The notes under the pieces were generated by a model. The model was not told the DNA's origin, ran no database searches, and saw only the letters and a list, made by a program, of their open reading frames with translations. Position numbers and translations under genes: made by a program. Positions 1-8,373 of a stretch of DNA of 25,839 nucleotides are shown one piece after another. The DNA is from a virus, in IMG/VR virus record IMGVR_UViG_3300006735_000212, positions 1 to 25,839 of that record. One strand, 5' to 3'. The stretch's first letter is position 1, and each line of letters starts with the position of its first letter.

Positions 1-236
1 ATCGTGAAGCGCGATCCGCCTATCCGGATCGGTCTAGGGTCCCCGACGAATCGAGTCAAACGCACCCCGATAAATGGTTGATTTTTCTTTATTTTTTTTT
101 CACACCCCCTCCCCCCCGCCGCTGACGGCTTGTGCCATGTTTTTCACGAACAAATCTGAAAAAAAACAAAGCGCTTTTACTTATGTATACATTCGTATAT
201 CCTGACCCCTGATTCGTGTTTCACGTGGAACCTTCT
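1..236. other. Leader region upstream of terL
   Basis: No convincing gene lies here. Frame 1 is open from the window edge to a TGA at 79-81 (26 codons), which could be the tail of an upstream gene but is too short to judge. Bases 12-18 and 25-31 form a 7-bp inverted repeat with a 6-base loop. Bases 82-117 are almost entirely pyrimidines: a T-rich stretch ending in nine Ts, then a C-rich stretch. Two perfect 10-bp palindromes follow, AAAGCGCTTT at 168-177 and ATGTATACAT at 183-192, and then the parS-like site at 217-232. A small terminase gene, often found before terL, is not in the window. The palindromes could be operator or promoter elements, but I cannot assign a promoter with confidence. 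Confidence 0.5.
217..232. promoter_or_regulatory. parS-like site (imperfect) before terL
   Basis: The sequence TGTTTCACGTGGAACC matches 14 of 16 positions of the bacterial chromosomal centromere consensus TGTTTCACGTGAAACA, the binding site of the CTPase clamp protein ParB. The CACGTG core and both GTT/AAC shoulders are kept. It ends 4 bases before the preferred terL start at 237. It also overlaps an alternative GTG start at 216, which is one reason to prefer 237. With the perfect copy at 4127-4142 it may be one of a pair. Alone it could be chance. Confidence 0.4.
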
Positions 237-1682
237 ATGAACCAAGATGAGCGCATTTTAAAACTCCAGTTAAGGCTAGCCCAGTTAGATAAGATAGAGG
301 CTTGCCAAGGTACGTTTTTGTCCTTTGTACAGGCTATGTGGCCTGAGTTTATTGTAGGTGAGCATCATCGAACGATTGCGGACAAACTGGAGCGGATTGC
401 TTCGGGAGAGTTGAAGCGTTTAATTATCAACATGCCGCCCCGGCACACGAAGAGTGAGTTTGCGAGTTATTTGTTCCCGGCGTGGATGATAGGCAAGAAT
501 CCTGCGATGAAGATTATCCAGGCGACACACACCACGGAGCTTGCGATAGGTTTCGGTCGTAAGGTTAAGAATTTGTTGGAGCGTGATGAATATAACGAGA
601 TATTCCCGGAAACGAAGTTAGCGGTAGATTCCAAGGCTTCTGGCCGGTGGGACACGAACCGTGGTGGGATGTATTATGCGGTAGGTGTAGGCTCCAACTT
701 GGCGGGACGTGGTGGTGATTTGATTATTATTGACGATCCGCATTCGGAGCAGACGGCGATGTCGAACACGGGTTTTGACGATGCGTGGGACTGGTATACG
801 GGGGGTCCCCGACAGAGGCTCCAGCCGGGAGGTGCGATAGTGTTGGTTCAGACGCGGTGGTCGGAGAAGGACATGACGGGTCAACTTATCCGCGCACAGG
901 CTAAAGATCCCAATGCGGATCAATGGGAAGTGGTGGAGTTACCGGCGATTATGCCGTCGGGCAATCCGTGTTGGCCGGAGTATTGGCCGTTACCGGATTT
1001 GGAGGCGGTGCAGGCGAGTATTCCGCCGAGCAAGTGGAACGCGCAGTATCAGCAGCAACCGACGGGTGACGACAATGCGATATTGAAACGCGAGTGGTGG
1101 CGCGTGTGGGATAAGGAGTCGGTCCCGCAGTTGCAGTATGTGATTCAGAGTTACGATACGGCGTTTAGTAAGAAGGAGACAGCGGACTATAGTGCGATTA
1201 CGACGTGGGGTGTTTTTTACCCGGACGAGGGGACCACGCCGAATTTAATTTTGTTAGACGCGCAGAAGGGTCGTTGGGAGTTTCACGAATTGAAAGGTAT
1301 TGCGTTAGAACAGTATAGATTTTGGGAGCCGGAAACGGTTATCATAGAGGCGAAGGCCAGTGGGTTACCCTTGACGCACGAACTACGAAACATAGGAATT
1401 CCGGTTGTGAACTTCACACCGAGCCGTGGTAATGATAAGGTATCGAGGGTACACGCTATATCCCCACTATTTGAAAGTGGTATGATATGGTCACCGGACA
1501 AGCGGTGGGCCGAGGAGGTCATAGAAGAATGTGCGGCGTTTCCTAACGGGGAGCATGATGATTTGGTAGACAGTACGACACAGGCATTAATGCGTTATCG
1601 TCAGGGTAATTTTATACAGTTACCAACGGACGACTGGGCGGACGAGCCGAGTTACGTCGAGCCACAGGTATATTACGGGTAA
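237..1682 (+). CDS. terL: Terminase large subunit (TerL)
   Basis: ATP-driven DNA-packaging motor and nuclease that docks on the portal and cuts concatemeric phage DNA into unit genomes. With the ATG start at 237 the protein has 481 residues, a normal TerL length. The ATPase half has the Walker A-type motif MPPRHTKSE (about 66-74) and the Walker B motif LIIIDDP (about 162-168). The C-terminal RNase H-fold nuclease has the acidic SYDTAF motif (about 305-310), followed by ETADYSA, an IIEAKASG strand, and the HDDLVD motif near 440-445. A GTG at 216 would add seven residues, but it lies over the parS-like site. Neither start has a strong ribosome-binding site. Local base composition is G+C richer than in the distal tail genes. 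The family assignment is secure; the packaging mode (cos, pac or direct repeats) is not visible. Confidence 0.97.
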   Translation: MNQDERILKLQLRLAQLDKIEACQGTFLSFVQAMWPEFIVGEHHRTIADKLERIASGELKRLIINMPPRHTKSEFASYLFPAWMIGKNPAMKIIQATHTTELAIGFGRKVKNLLERDEYNEIFPETKLAVDSKASGRWDTNRGGMYYAVGVGSNLAGRGGDLIIIDDPHSEQTAMSNTGFDDAWDWYTGGPRQRLQPGGAIVLVQTRWSEKDMTGQLIRAQAKDPNADQWEVVELPAIMPSGNPCWPEYWPLPDLEAVQASIPPSKWNAQYQQQPTGDDNAILKREWWRVWDKESVPQLQYVIQSYDTAFSKKETADYSAITTWGVFYPDEGTTPNLILLDAQKGRWEFHELKGIALEQYRFWEPETVIIEAKASGLPLTHELRNIGIPVVNFTPSRGNDKVSRVHAISPLFESGMIWSPDKRWAEEVIEECAAFPNGEHDDLVDSTTQALMRYRQGNFIQLPTDDWADEPSYVEPQVYYG

Positions 1683-1689
1683 TTAGTTT

Positions 1690-3915
1690 ATGGCGACAAA
1701 TTTAAATCCGGGGGCGCAAGCTTTTCTAGATCGGTTAGATCAAACGGTTGAACTTGCTAAACAAAAGGGAGCGGAACAGGTCGCCGGTTTAGGCAAAGCC
1801 AATTATTCATGGGTCACGAACCCTGATGCCTTGCGCGTCGAACGCGATATGTTTACGGCAAAAAACCTGCCTTTTTCGATAGCAGGGGTAGGTTTATCCA
1901 ATTACGGTGTAAACGAAGACAATATTTTTTCCAAGCTCCAGCAGGCGCGTCAAGCTAAACGAACAAACACTAAAGACGGCGGGTTTTTGACGATCTATGA
2001 CGGGATTATAGATCAGGCGGGTACGTTCAGCGATCCGGATCAGGGTCGTTTGATGCGCGAGTACATGGAAACGGGGTCTATTCCGTCGGGTTTAACGATG
2101 GACACGGTTATGCAACACATGGATTATGGGTTGCGGCATAACGCACGGAAACAGCAACGGAAGAAAAAAGGATTTTTTAGCGGCAATATTGGTGCCATTA
2201 TCGGTGCGATAGGTGGCGCGACGATAGGTTTTATGGTGACAGGCAACCCTGCTGGCGCAATAGCGGGAGCCAAGGCGGGTGGTGCGGCTGGCGGTGTAGG
2301 GCAGGCCGTTAACGAGCATCGGGGTCTACTGGGTACGGCACTCGCGGGTATTGGTGGGTACGGCATCGGGTCGTTAGGTGCGAGTATTGGTCAAGCGGCC
2401 GCCACTACCTCGGCTAACATAGCGGCTCAACAAAGCATAAAGCAAGGTTTACTTACCAGCGCCAGAGCGGGTATCGGGTCGTTAACCGAAAGTTTAAAAA
2501 ACACGTTATTAAATCCTGTCGGTGCGGTAAAAAGCACTTTTCAGGGTATGTACAACGATTTAATTAACCCCTTAGTGCAGACGGGTAAAGGGGTCTATTC
2601 GGGTATAGGGTCCCTTGCAAACCCCAACATGACTTTTGGTCAGGGCTTTCGGGCTGGGTTTTATGGTCCGAGTTCGGCCGGTATAGGGTCCCTTTCTCCG
2701 GTAAAACAACAGTTTGGTGTAGATGCGACGGGTCAGGGTTATACACTAGATACTCAGTCTGTTATAGACGCAAGTCCGAGTAATATTATAAAAACACCTG
2801 AATTTAGTGGGTTTGGACCGGATGGTACGATCAGTGGCTATGAAAGTGCTGTTTCAAACCCGAATCTTGGAATGGAAAACCTATTAGATCAGGCGGTTTA
2901 TCCTACAAACGTTTTAGATCCTAATTTTGTAGGTCCGCAACTGCCTTATCATAGAACAGAGTTAATTAATCCACTATCGGGTCCTTTGCAAACCCCGGAT
3001 ATCACACAACCTGTTATGGCTACGGAACAGGTCACGGGGCCTATTCGTTCGGCAGGCCCGTTAAATACCGGCCGACCTCCGGGTACACGTTATAGAATGG
3101 TAAGAAGCACAAATGAAATGCTTCGGACAGGACAAGGTTTAAGTCCCAATCGTTTTCCGGGTGGTTATTTACCGGATCAAACCTCAACGCTTCCCACAAC
3201 GACACAGGTAGGTACGTTTGATCCGAGTGCTTTGGACGTATCCGGGTATACCGATCAATTTATACCAACACCAGCGGTAGCGCCTCGTTTTACGGGTGTA
3301 GTAGGTGACACGCTTGCAAATCCGTCTATTCCTACCCCGCAACCTTATTTTGGTCAATTAGGCGTTCCGGTTACGTTAGCGGCGGGTAGCGTGTTAGAGG
3401 ATGCGTTAAAGGTACCGGTAGAAGAGGAAGATCAAGGTCCGGTATACGGTGATTTTGAGTCCGGTTCCGAAAGAGAAAAACCTGTAGCCGAGGGCTTTGT
3501 AACACCGTTAGCGTACAGCGGCAGCATTCCGCAGGCACAAGATCCGTACAGTTACGGTGGCTATGACGAAGGTGCGCTCGGTCGCCGGTTGTACAGTGGT
3601 GATAGAATAAATCTTGAAAACCCTTTTGATTTAACGCCTTATTTCCGTTCACGCCCTGTTTTTGCAGAGGGTGGTGCGGTAGACACGGGCTTTCCGATGA
3701 TGAAAGAGATTCCTGCGGACATGCAAAGCAAGTTTATGAAATACGAATCGGGTAAGCAAACCATACAAAGCAGTGCAGGTGACGACGAGGAACGCGGCTT
3801 TATGCGTATGTCGGGTACGGGTATGGAACCGGTAGAAGAGAGTTATGTAAAGAAACCGATGGGCTTACAGGAATTTTTTAAAAGAACGCCGGAAGGCCGT
3901 TTCCAGATGGCATGA
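1690..3915 (+). CDS. Large glycine-rich protein, possible internal virion or ejection protein
   Basis: No family is recognised over the full 741 residues. A polar N-terminal part (1-155) is followed by a KKKG stretch and then a Gly/Ala-rich hydrophobic segment (about 165-250) that looks able to enter membranes. The motif GIGSL recurs four times (about 225, 261, 305, 331). A long Pro/Thr/Gly-rich, low-complexity region follows. Near the C-terminus is FAEGGAV (658-664), a motif form that recurs in neighbouring proteins. The position between terL and portal, the size and the membrane-active-looking segment suggest a protein packaged in the virion and ejected into the host, like podoviral internal proteins. 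That is inference. The ATG at 1690 follows terL by 7 bases with only a weak ribosome-binding site. The gene overlaps the next by 4 bases. Confidence 0.8.
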   Translation: MATNLNPGAQAFLDRLDQTVELAKQKGAEQVAGLGKANYSWVTNPDALRVERDMFTAKNLPFSIAGVGLSNYGVNEDNIFSKLQQARQAKRTNTKDGGFLTIYDGIIDQAGTFSDPDQGRLMREYMETGSIPSGLTMDTVMQHMDYGLRHNARKQQRKKKGFFSGNIGAIIGAIGGATIGFMVTGNPAGAIAGAKAGGAAGGVGQAVNEHRGLLGTALAGIGGYGIGSLGASIGQAAATTSANIAAQQSIKQGLLTSARAGIGSLTESLKNTLLNPVGAVKSTFQGMYNDLINPLVQTGKGVYSGIGSLANPNMTFGQGFRAGFYGPSSAGIGSLSPVKQQFGVDATGQGYTLDTQSVIDASPSNIIKTPEFSGFGPDGTISGYESAVSNPNLGMENLLDQAVYPTNVLDPNFVGPQLPYHRTELINPLSGPLQTPDITQPVMATEQVTGPIRSAGPLNTGRPPGTRYRMVRSTNEMLRTGQGLSPNRFPGGYLPDQTSTLPTTTQVGTFDPSALDVSGYTDQFIPTPAVAPRFTGVVGDTLANPSIPTPQPYFGQLGVPVTLAAGSVLEDALKVPVEEEDQGPVYGDFESGSEREKPVAEGFVTPLAYSGSIPQAQDPYSYGGYDEGALGRRLYSGDRINLENPFDLTPYFRSRPVFAEGGAVDTGFPMMKEIPADMQSKFMKYESGKQTIQSSAGDDEERGFMRMSGTGMEPVEESYVKKPMGLQEFFKRTPEGRFQMA

Positions 3916-5507
3916 ACGGCATATACTCCCTGAAACACGTCGCACGAGCCATGAACCAAGGCGGCCCCGTAGACGGCGACGACAAGAAGCCCAAACCAAC
4001 AAAATTTAAAACCCCTGCACAAGGGGATTTATTTAAACAGGTGCCTAAGTTTTTACCCAAAATACCGGGGGTAGCGGGTAAATTAGCGTCGGGCTATCAG
4101 TTATTACAACCGCTTATATCCGGGGATGTTCCACGTGAAACATTCGGGTTTCAGGTTCCAGAAAAAGAAGACGCGGAGGAACGTTCTCTTTTGATATTGG
4201 GTTGTTGTAAAACAAAAGAAAAAGATAAGGGTTTAGTATCTGCGGAAGAACTGTACAGCGGTCCGATGTACAAAGCCTTGCAAAAGTATCGTGAAAAAAA
4301 CGACATACCCGAAAACGTGGACATTGCTATATTATCGGCTAAACACGGGTTAATTCGTTTGGACGATAAGATTGAGGATTACGATGTAACGTTTGAAAAA
4401 AACGCTACGTTAAGAAATGAAATGGCGGCAAAGCCGGAGTTTAAAGCCACCATCAAAAAAGCTTTAGATAACTATAAAGACGTGTATGTTGCAGCGGGTG
4501 AGCCGTATCGTGATGTTATTAAGAAAGCGGATGACAATGCCGTGCGTTTTAACCAGTATCCTCAAGGTACACAACGCGCTCAACAGCCCAACCAACTAAA
4601 ACAGTATTTGCATGAAAAACGTTTAGGTGGTGTGGGGCAGCCGGTAAAAGTTAGAAACAAGGCTATTTATGGTACGTTTGACGGTATAGACTCAAAAACC
4701 GGAAAAGCCATGTTTAGTGACGATGAAGCAGGAGCCAGAAAAAACCGGTATAATCTAGAAGATTTAGTACCTTTTGAGCGGTATGCTAAAGGCGGTGGGG
4801 TAGAAACTAAGGATATAGAAAAACTGTTAAAGCCGGTTGCTAAAAGCCTTCCCGGAACCTTGGGCGTAGGGGCTAAAGTATTAGGCACTGCTTTATCCCT
4901 GCCTTACAGTTCGGTTCCTGTTCCGGCATCGGAAAGTGAAATGTTTGGGGCTTTAAAAAGTAACCAAAAAGAAAAAATTAATGCACCGCTTCCGGAAGGT
5001 CAAAAAATAGGGCTTAGGTTAGATATTGATGCGTACACAAAGCACGATGTTTGGGTTCCTACTTTGAAACCGTTAGAGGGTAAAAAACAACTAACGTCCC
5101 ATAGAGCGACAGCCGCCATTAAAAACGCGGATTTAAACTTAAGTGAGTCCATACAAAAGAAAGCAAAAAAGGTAAAGGAAGGTAGCAAAAAAGGTCCTTT
5201 TGCTGTAATAGAAGGTGCGTTTATAGACCGAACAGACGAAGAAAACTATCGTTTAGCGCAACAATATTTAAGCGATCCTGAGTGGGTGCAAGTAGGGTAT
5301 AATCCTAAAAAACACGCTTATTTTTTTGATAGAGAAACGGACGAACCTGTAATAAACGGAGAAGAAGCTATTCAAGTAGGTCCGCTTGTTTTAGTTAAAA
5401 ACCCTGTGTTTGGAAGAAGGGAAGATTTTCTTTATGCTAAAGGCGGTGGGATAAACAGCATGAAGCATATTGCACGAAACATGAATGGAGGGCATGGCTT
5501 TGCTTAG
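3912..5507 (+). CDS. Putative virion protein with embedded DUF6884-like domain
   Basis: A 531-residue multidomain protein whose start overlaps the previous stop (ATGA). Residues 93-165 carry LLILGCCKTK, then AEELYSGP, then ILSAKHGLI (140-148) and a YDVTF segment. I recognise this pattern from the DUF6884 group of small enzyme-like proteins, where the Cys-x-x-Lys and SAKHGL motifs are invariant. The C-terminal part (about 370-500) has LRLDIDAY, WVQVGYNPKKHAYFFDR (from about 458) and IQVGPLVLVKNPVFG (to about 501). This arrangement I associate with phage polyvalent-type proteins. YAKGGG occurs twice (291 and 508), encoded by an identical 18-bp stretch. The N-terminus (SLKHVARAMNQGG) and C-terminus (SMKHIARNMNGG) share a second motif. 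A perfect parS consensus lies inside the gene. Function is unknown; packaging with the neighbouring proteins is inferred. Confidence 0.85.
   Translation: MNGIYSLKHVARAMNQGGPVDGDDKKPKPTKFKTPAQGDLFKQVPKFLPKIPGVAGKLASGYQLLQPLISGDVPRETFGFQVPEKEDAEERSLLILGCCKTKEKDKGLVSAEELYSGPMYKALQKYREKNDIPENVDIAILSAKHGLIRLDDKIEDYDVTFEKNATLRNEMAAKPEFKATIKKALDNYKDVYVAAGEPYRDVIKKADDNAVRFNQYPQGTQRAQQPNQLKQYLHEKRLGGVGQPVKVRNKAIYGTFDGIDSKTGKAMFSDDEAGARKNRYNLEDLVPFERYAKGGGVETKDIEKLLKPVAKSLPGTLGVGAKVLGTALSLPYSSVPVPASESEMFGALKSNQKEKINAPLPEGQKIGLRLDIDAYTKHDVWVPTLKPLEGKKQLTSHRATAAIKNADLNLSESIQKKAKKVKEGSKKGPFAVIEGAFIDRTDEENYRLAQQYLSDPEWVQVGYNPKKHAYFFDRETDEPVINGEEAIQVGPLVLVKNPVFGRREDFLYAKGGGINSMKHIARNMNGGHGFA
4127..4142. promoter_or_regulatory. 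parS site, perfect consensus match
   Basis: TGTTCCACGTGAAACA fits the chromosomal parS consensus TGTTNCACGTGAAACA at every defined position. It lies within the coding sequence (about codons 72-77, the VPRET region) of the DUF6884-like gene. With equal base frequencies the expected number of such matches in 25.8 kb, both strands, is about 5 in 100,000. Bacterial ParB proteins nucleate at this site and spread as a DNA-sliding clamp. No ParA or ParB gene is visible in the window, so a host ParB, or one encoded elsewhere on the phage, would have to bind. The sequence match is direct; function is inferred. Confidence 0.7.
4782..5450 (+). repeat. Pair of 18-bp direct repeats encoding YAKGGG
   Basis: The identical 18 bases TATGCTAAAGGCGGTGGG occur at 4782-4799 and 5433-5450, both in frame in the same gene and both encoding YAKGGG. 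The last domain of the protein lies between them. Exact identity at the DNA level suggests a fairly recent duplication, conversion or strong constraint, and such repeats could allow excision or exchange of the domain between them. Confidence 0.75.
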
Positions 5508-5940
5508 TAAAGTAGCTCAAGAGATAATAAAGAAGGGCGTAACGGTAGCCAAAAACAAGTTTGGTGAAAAGAAAGTTAAAAAAGCCTATAAAGAAATGCA
5601 AAAAGAAGGTTTTGACTTTCAGGACGTAGTAAAGGGCAAAGGCGCTTTTAAGGATTTTAAAGTAAAAGATTTAGAAGCTTTAGGTAAATATGGCGCAAAG
5701 CAGGAACGTAAAGCAAAAAAACAAAAAGAAAGAAAGCAAAAAATTAAAGACGTTACGGATAAGGTAGGCCGTGTGGCACGGGACGTTAAGGATATACCGC
5801 TTAGTCATGTTGCGGGTGCGGGGGTCGCTGCGGAAGGTGGCCGAAGAGTGTTAGAAAAATCTGCGGGTGGCGCGGTAAACAAACGAAAATCTATTGACGG
5901 TATTGCTATAAAAGGCTTTACTAGGGCAAAACATAGGTAA
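5485..5940 (+). CDS. Basic protein with C-terminal GGAV / SIDGIA motif
   Basis: A 151-residue, strongly lysine-rich protein that overlaps the end of the preceding gene by 23 bases in another frame. The middle (about 70-90) is a charged KQERKAKKQKERKQK-type helix. The C-terminus reads GGAVNKRKSIDGIAIKG and then FTRAKHR. I know the SIDGIA(x)KGxTR ending, from memory, as a recurrent tail on otherwise unrelated marine phage proteins, but I know no function for it. A second possible start is the ATG at 5494, directly behind a GGAGGG; that spacing is unusually short, so the choice of start is uncertain by three residues. The basic composition and position next to the portal fit a DNA-contacting or internal head protein, which is inference. 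Confidence 0.8.
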   Translation: MEGMALLSKVAQEIIKKGVTVAKNKFGEKKVKKAYKEMQKEGFDFQDVVKGKGAFKDFKVKDLEALGKYGAKQERKAKKQKERKQKIKDVTDKVGRVARDVKDIPLSHVAGAGVAAEGGRRVLEKSAGGAVNKRKSIDGIAIKGFTRAKHR

Positions 5941-5945
5941 TTATT

Positions 5946-8372
5946 ATGGCAGAAAAACCGGTTGTTTCTTTGATGGACAAAAATACGGATTCTCCGTTAG
6001 CGGAAGAAATAGTTGCGGATATCAACTTAGATTTACCGGAAGACATGTTAACGGAGCCGGATATTGAGGGGATAGAAATAACGCCTTCTGAAGATGGCGG
6101 AGTGGTAATCGACTTAGATCCAACGGCTACGAACGAAGGGGGTAGCGGTGATTTTTACGCTAACTTAGCGGAAGAAATGAGTGATCAGGAGCTAGGGTCT
6201 ATTTCTTCTGAATTAGTTTCGGAGTACCAATCTAATAAGTCTTCAAGAAAAGACTGGGAAGATTCCTATTCAAAAGGGTTGGAGTTGTTAGGTTTTACTT
6301 ATGAAGAACGGACGCAACCGTTTAGAGGTGCTACAGGTGTAACACATCCTTTGCTGGCAGAGGCTGCTACACAATTTCAAGCGCAAGCATTTAACGAATT
6401 GTTACCTGCTGGCGGCCCGGTTAGAACGACTATTCTAGGTGATTTGACTCGTGAGAAAGAAGCGCAAGCTAAACGAGTGAAAGAATTTATGAACTATTAC
6501 ATAACAAATGTAATGGAAGAATACACGCCTGAGTTTGACCAGATGTTGTTTTATCTTCCGTTAGCGGGTTCAACATTTAAAAAGGTTTACTACGATGAAA
6601 CAATGGAACGCGCTATCAGCAGTTTTGTCCCGGCTGAAAACTTGGTGGTCCCATATGAAGCTAGCGATTTGGAAAGCTGCCCAAACATCACGCAAGTTCT
6701 TAGAATGCCGCTTAATGCCTTACGTAAAAAACAAGTGGCAGGGTTTTATCGAGATGTACCGGTACACCCTTCACAAGGAGATTCTGACGGAATTTCAGAC
6801 CAAATTGAATTTATTGATGGATTACACCCGTCCAATGTGGACTACGATTGTACATTACTGGAATGTCACGTTGACTTGGATCTCGAAGGTTTTGAAGAAA
6901 CTGACGAAGAAGGAGAGCCAACCGGAATAAAAGTACCGTACATTGTAACCATTAGTGAGGATAGCGGTCAGATTTTATCCATTCGTAGAAACTACGAAGA
7001 AGGTGACGATAAAAAATCTAAAATACAGTATTTTGTGCATTACAAGTTTTTGCCGGGATTCGGGTTTTACGGTTTAGGTTTGATACACACTATTGGCGGT
7101 TTATCCCGGACGGCTACGGCTGCTTTACGGCAGTTGATAGATGCTGGCACGTTATCTAATTTACCGGCGGGTTTCAAGGCGCGTGGTTTAAGAATCAGGG
7201 ACGATGACGATCCGTTACAACCGGGCGAGTTCAGGGATGTAGACGCACCTGGAGGTGCAATACGGGATAGCCTGATGCCACTACCGTTTAAAGGTCCTGA
7301 CAGTACCTTATTTCAATTACTGGGTTTTGTAGTAGATGCGGGTAGACGTTTTGCTACGATTACTGATTTAAAAGTAGGCGACGGTAATCAGGGTGCTGCG
7401 GTAGGTACGACGATTGCAATGTTGGAGCAGGGAACTCGTGTAATGAGCGCGGTACACAAGCGTTTACATTATGCGATGAGAATAGAATTCAAACTATTAG
7501 CGCGTATAATGGGCGATTATTTGCCGCCAGAGTATCCGTATGCGGTAGCTAATGCAGATCAAACGATAAAAGCAGCGGATTTTGATGATCGTGTAGATGT
7601 AGTACCTATATCCAACCCCAACATTTTTTCGCAGGCACAACGTATTTCTTTAGCACAAGCGCAGATGTCGTTAGCTGCACAGGCTCCCGAAATGCACGAC
7701 ATGCACGAAGCGTATCGTCGTATGTACGAGGCGTTGGGTGTAGCCGACATAGACAAGATTTTGAAAGCACCTTCTTCGGAAGAACCTGTGCCAAAAGATC
7801 CGGCACAGGAAAACATAGATGCGTTGGAAAATACGCAGCTTAAAGCTTTTGAAGGGCAGAACCATGACGCGCATGTGTACGCTCATTTGCTGTTTGCTGC
7901 TTCGGGTGCGGTATCGGCGTTGCCGGCAATAACTATAGCTATACAAAAGCATGTTTTTGAACATGTGCAAATAAAAGCACAGGAACGGGCTATGCAAACG
8001 TTTATGCAGCAGTCGCAAGGACAAGCACCTTCCGAAGAACAACTAACGCAAATAGATTCTTTGGTAGCGCAGTTTATTGCTGAAGAGATGGAAAAGATGA
8101 AACAACTCAACATGCAAATTATGGCTATGGGGCAACAACAAGGCCCCGATCCACTTGTTCAGTTAAAAGAACAGGAGCTACAGATAAAAGCACAGGAATC
8201 TCAAGCCGACATAGCAAGGGACCAAGCCGAGTTGCAGCTTGATCAACAAAAAGAAATGCGTAAAGGTCAGGAATTTCAACAAAGACTACAAAGTCAGGAA
8301 GAACAAACGGAAGCTCGAATACAATCGGCTATGGATAGAGAATTAATTAAATTAAGAAATAGAGGAAATTAA
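5946..8372 (+). CDS. Portal protein (P22-like, long C-terminal coiled coil)
   Basis: The portal forms the dodecameric DNA channel at the capsid vertex, the docking site of terminase and of the connector proteins. The protein has 808 residues, at the large end of the family and close to P22-type portals. After an acidic N-terminus (1-75), the core includes SSRKDWEDSYSKGLELLG and a segment around TGVTHPLLAEAATQFQAQAFNELLP (about 130-155), typical of this portal branch. Further on are FFYGLGLIH-type clip and stem sequences (FLPGFGFYGLGL) and the AAVGTTIAMLEQGTRVMSAVHKRL helix. The final 120 residues are Gln/Glu/Lys-rich and predicted helical, fitting the C-terminal barrel of P22 gp1. The ATG at 5946 is 5 bases after the previous stop with a modest TAGG upstream. 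Confidence in the function is high, based on pattern and gene order. Confidence 0.9.
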   Translation: MAEKPVVSLMDKNTDSPLAEEIVADINLDLPEDMLTEPDIEGIEITPSEDGGVVIDLDPTATNEGGSGDFYANLAEEMSDQELGSISSELVSEYQSNKSSRKDWEDSYSKGLELLGFTYEERTQPFRGATGVTHPLLAEAATQFQAQAFNELLPAGGPVRTTILGDLTREKEAQAKRVKEFMNYYITNVMEEYTPEFDQMLFYLPLAGSTFKKVYYDETMERAISSFVPAENLVVPYEASDLESCPNITQVLRMPLNALRKKQVAGFYRDVPVHPSQGDSDGISDQIEFIDGLHPSNVDYDCTLLECHVDLDLEGFEETDEEGEPTGIKVPYIVTISEDSGQILSIRRNYEEGDDKKSKIQYFVHYKFLPGFGFYGLGLIHTIGGLSRTATAALRQLIDAGTLSNLPAGFKARGLRIRDDDDPLQPGEFRDVDAPGGAIRDSLMPLPFKGPDSTLFQLLGFVVDAGRRFATITDLKVGDGNQGAAVGTTIAMLEQGTRVMSAVHKRLHYAMRIEFKLLARIMGDYLPPEYPYAVANADQTIKAADFDDRVDVVPISNPNIFSQAQRISLAQAQMSLAAQAPEMHDMHEAYRRMYEALGVADIDKILKAPSSEEPVPKDPAQENIDALENTQLKAFEGQNHDAHVYAHLLFAASGAVSALPAITIAIQKHVFEHVQIKAQERAMQTFMQQSQGQAPSEEQLTQIDSLVAQFIAEEMEKMKQLNMQIMAMGQQQGPDPLVQLKEQELQIKAQESQADIARDQAELQLDQQKEMRKGQEFQQRLQSQEEQTEARIQSAMDRELIKLRNRGN

Positions 8373-8373
8373 C

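Noticed and set aside
1-81. End of an upstream gene in frame 1
   Set aside because: Only 26 codons are visible, with no recognisable protein pattern. It could equally be non-coding.
138-152. Third parS-like site, TGTT and AACA around TTTCACG
   Set aside because: It is one base shorter than the consensus and lacks the CACGTG core, so ParB binding is unlikely. Mentioned only as context.
6595-6930. 111-codon open frame on the + strand inside the portal gene
   Set aside because: It lies in a different frame of a confidently assigned portal gene, its product has no recognisable domain, and its start lacks a ribosome-binding site. It is best seen as a frame shadow.
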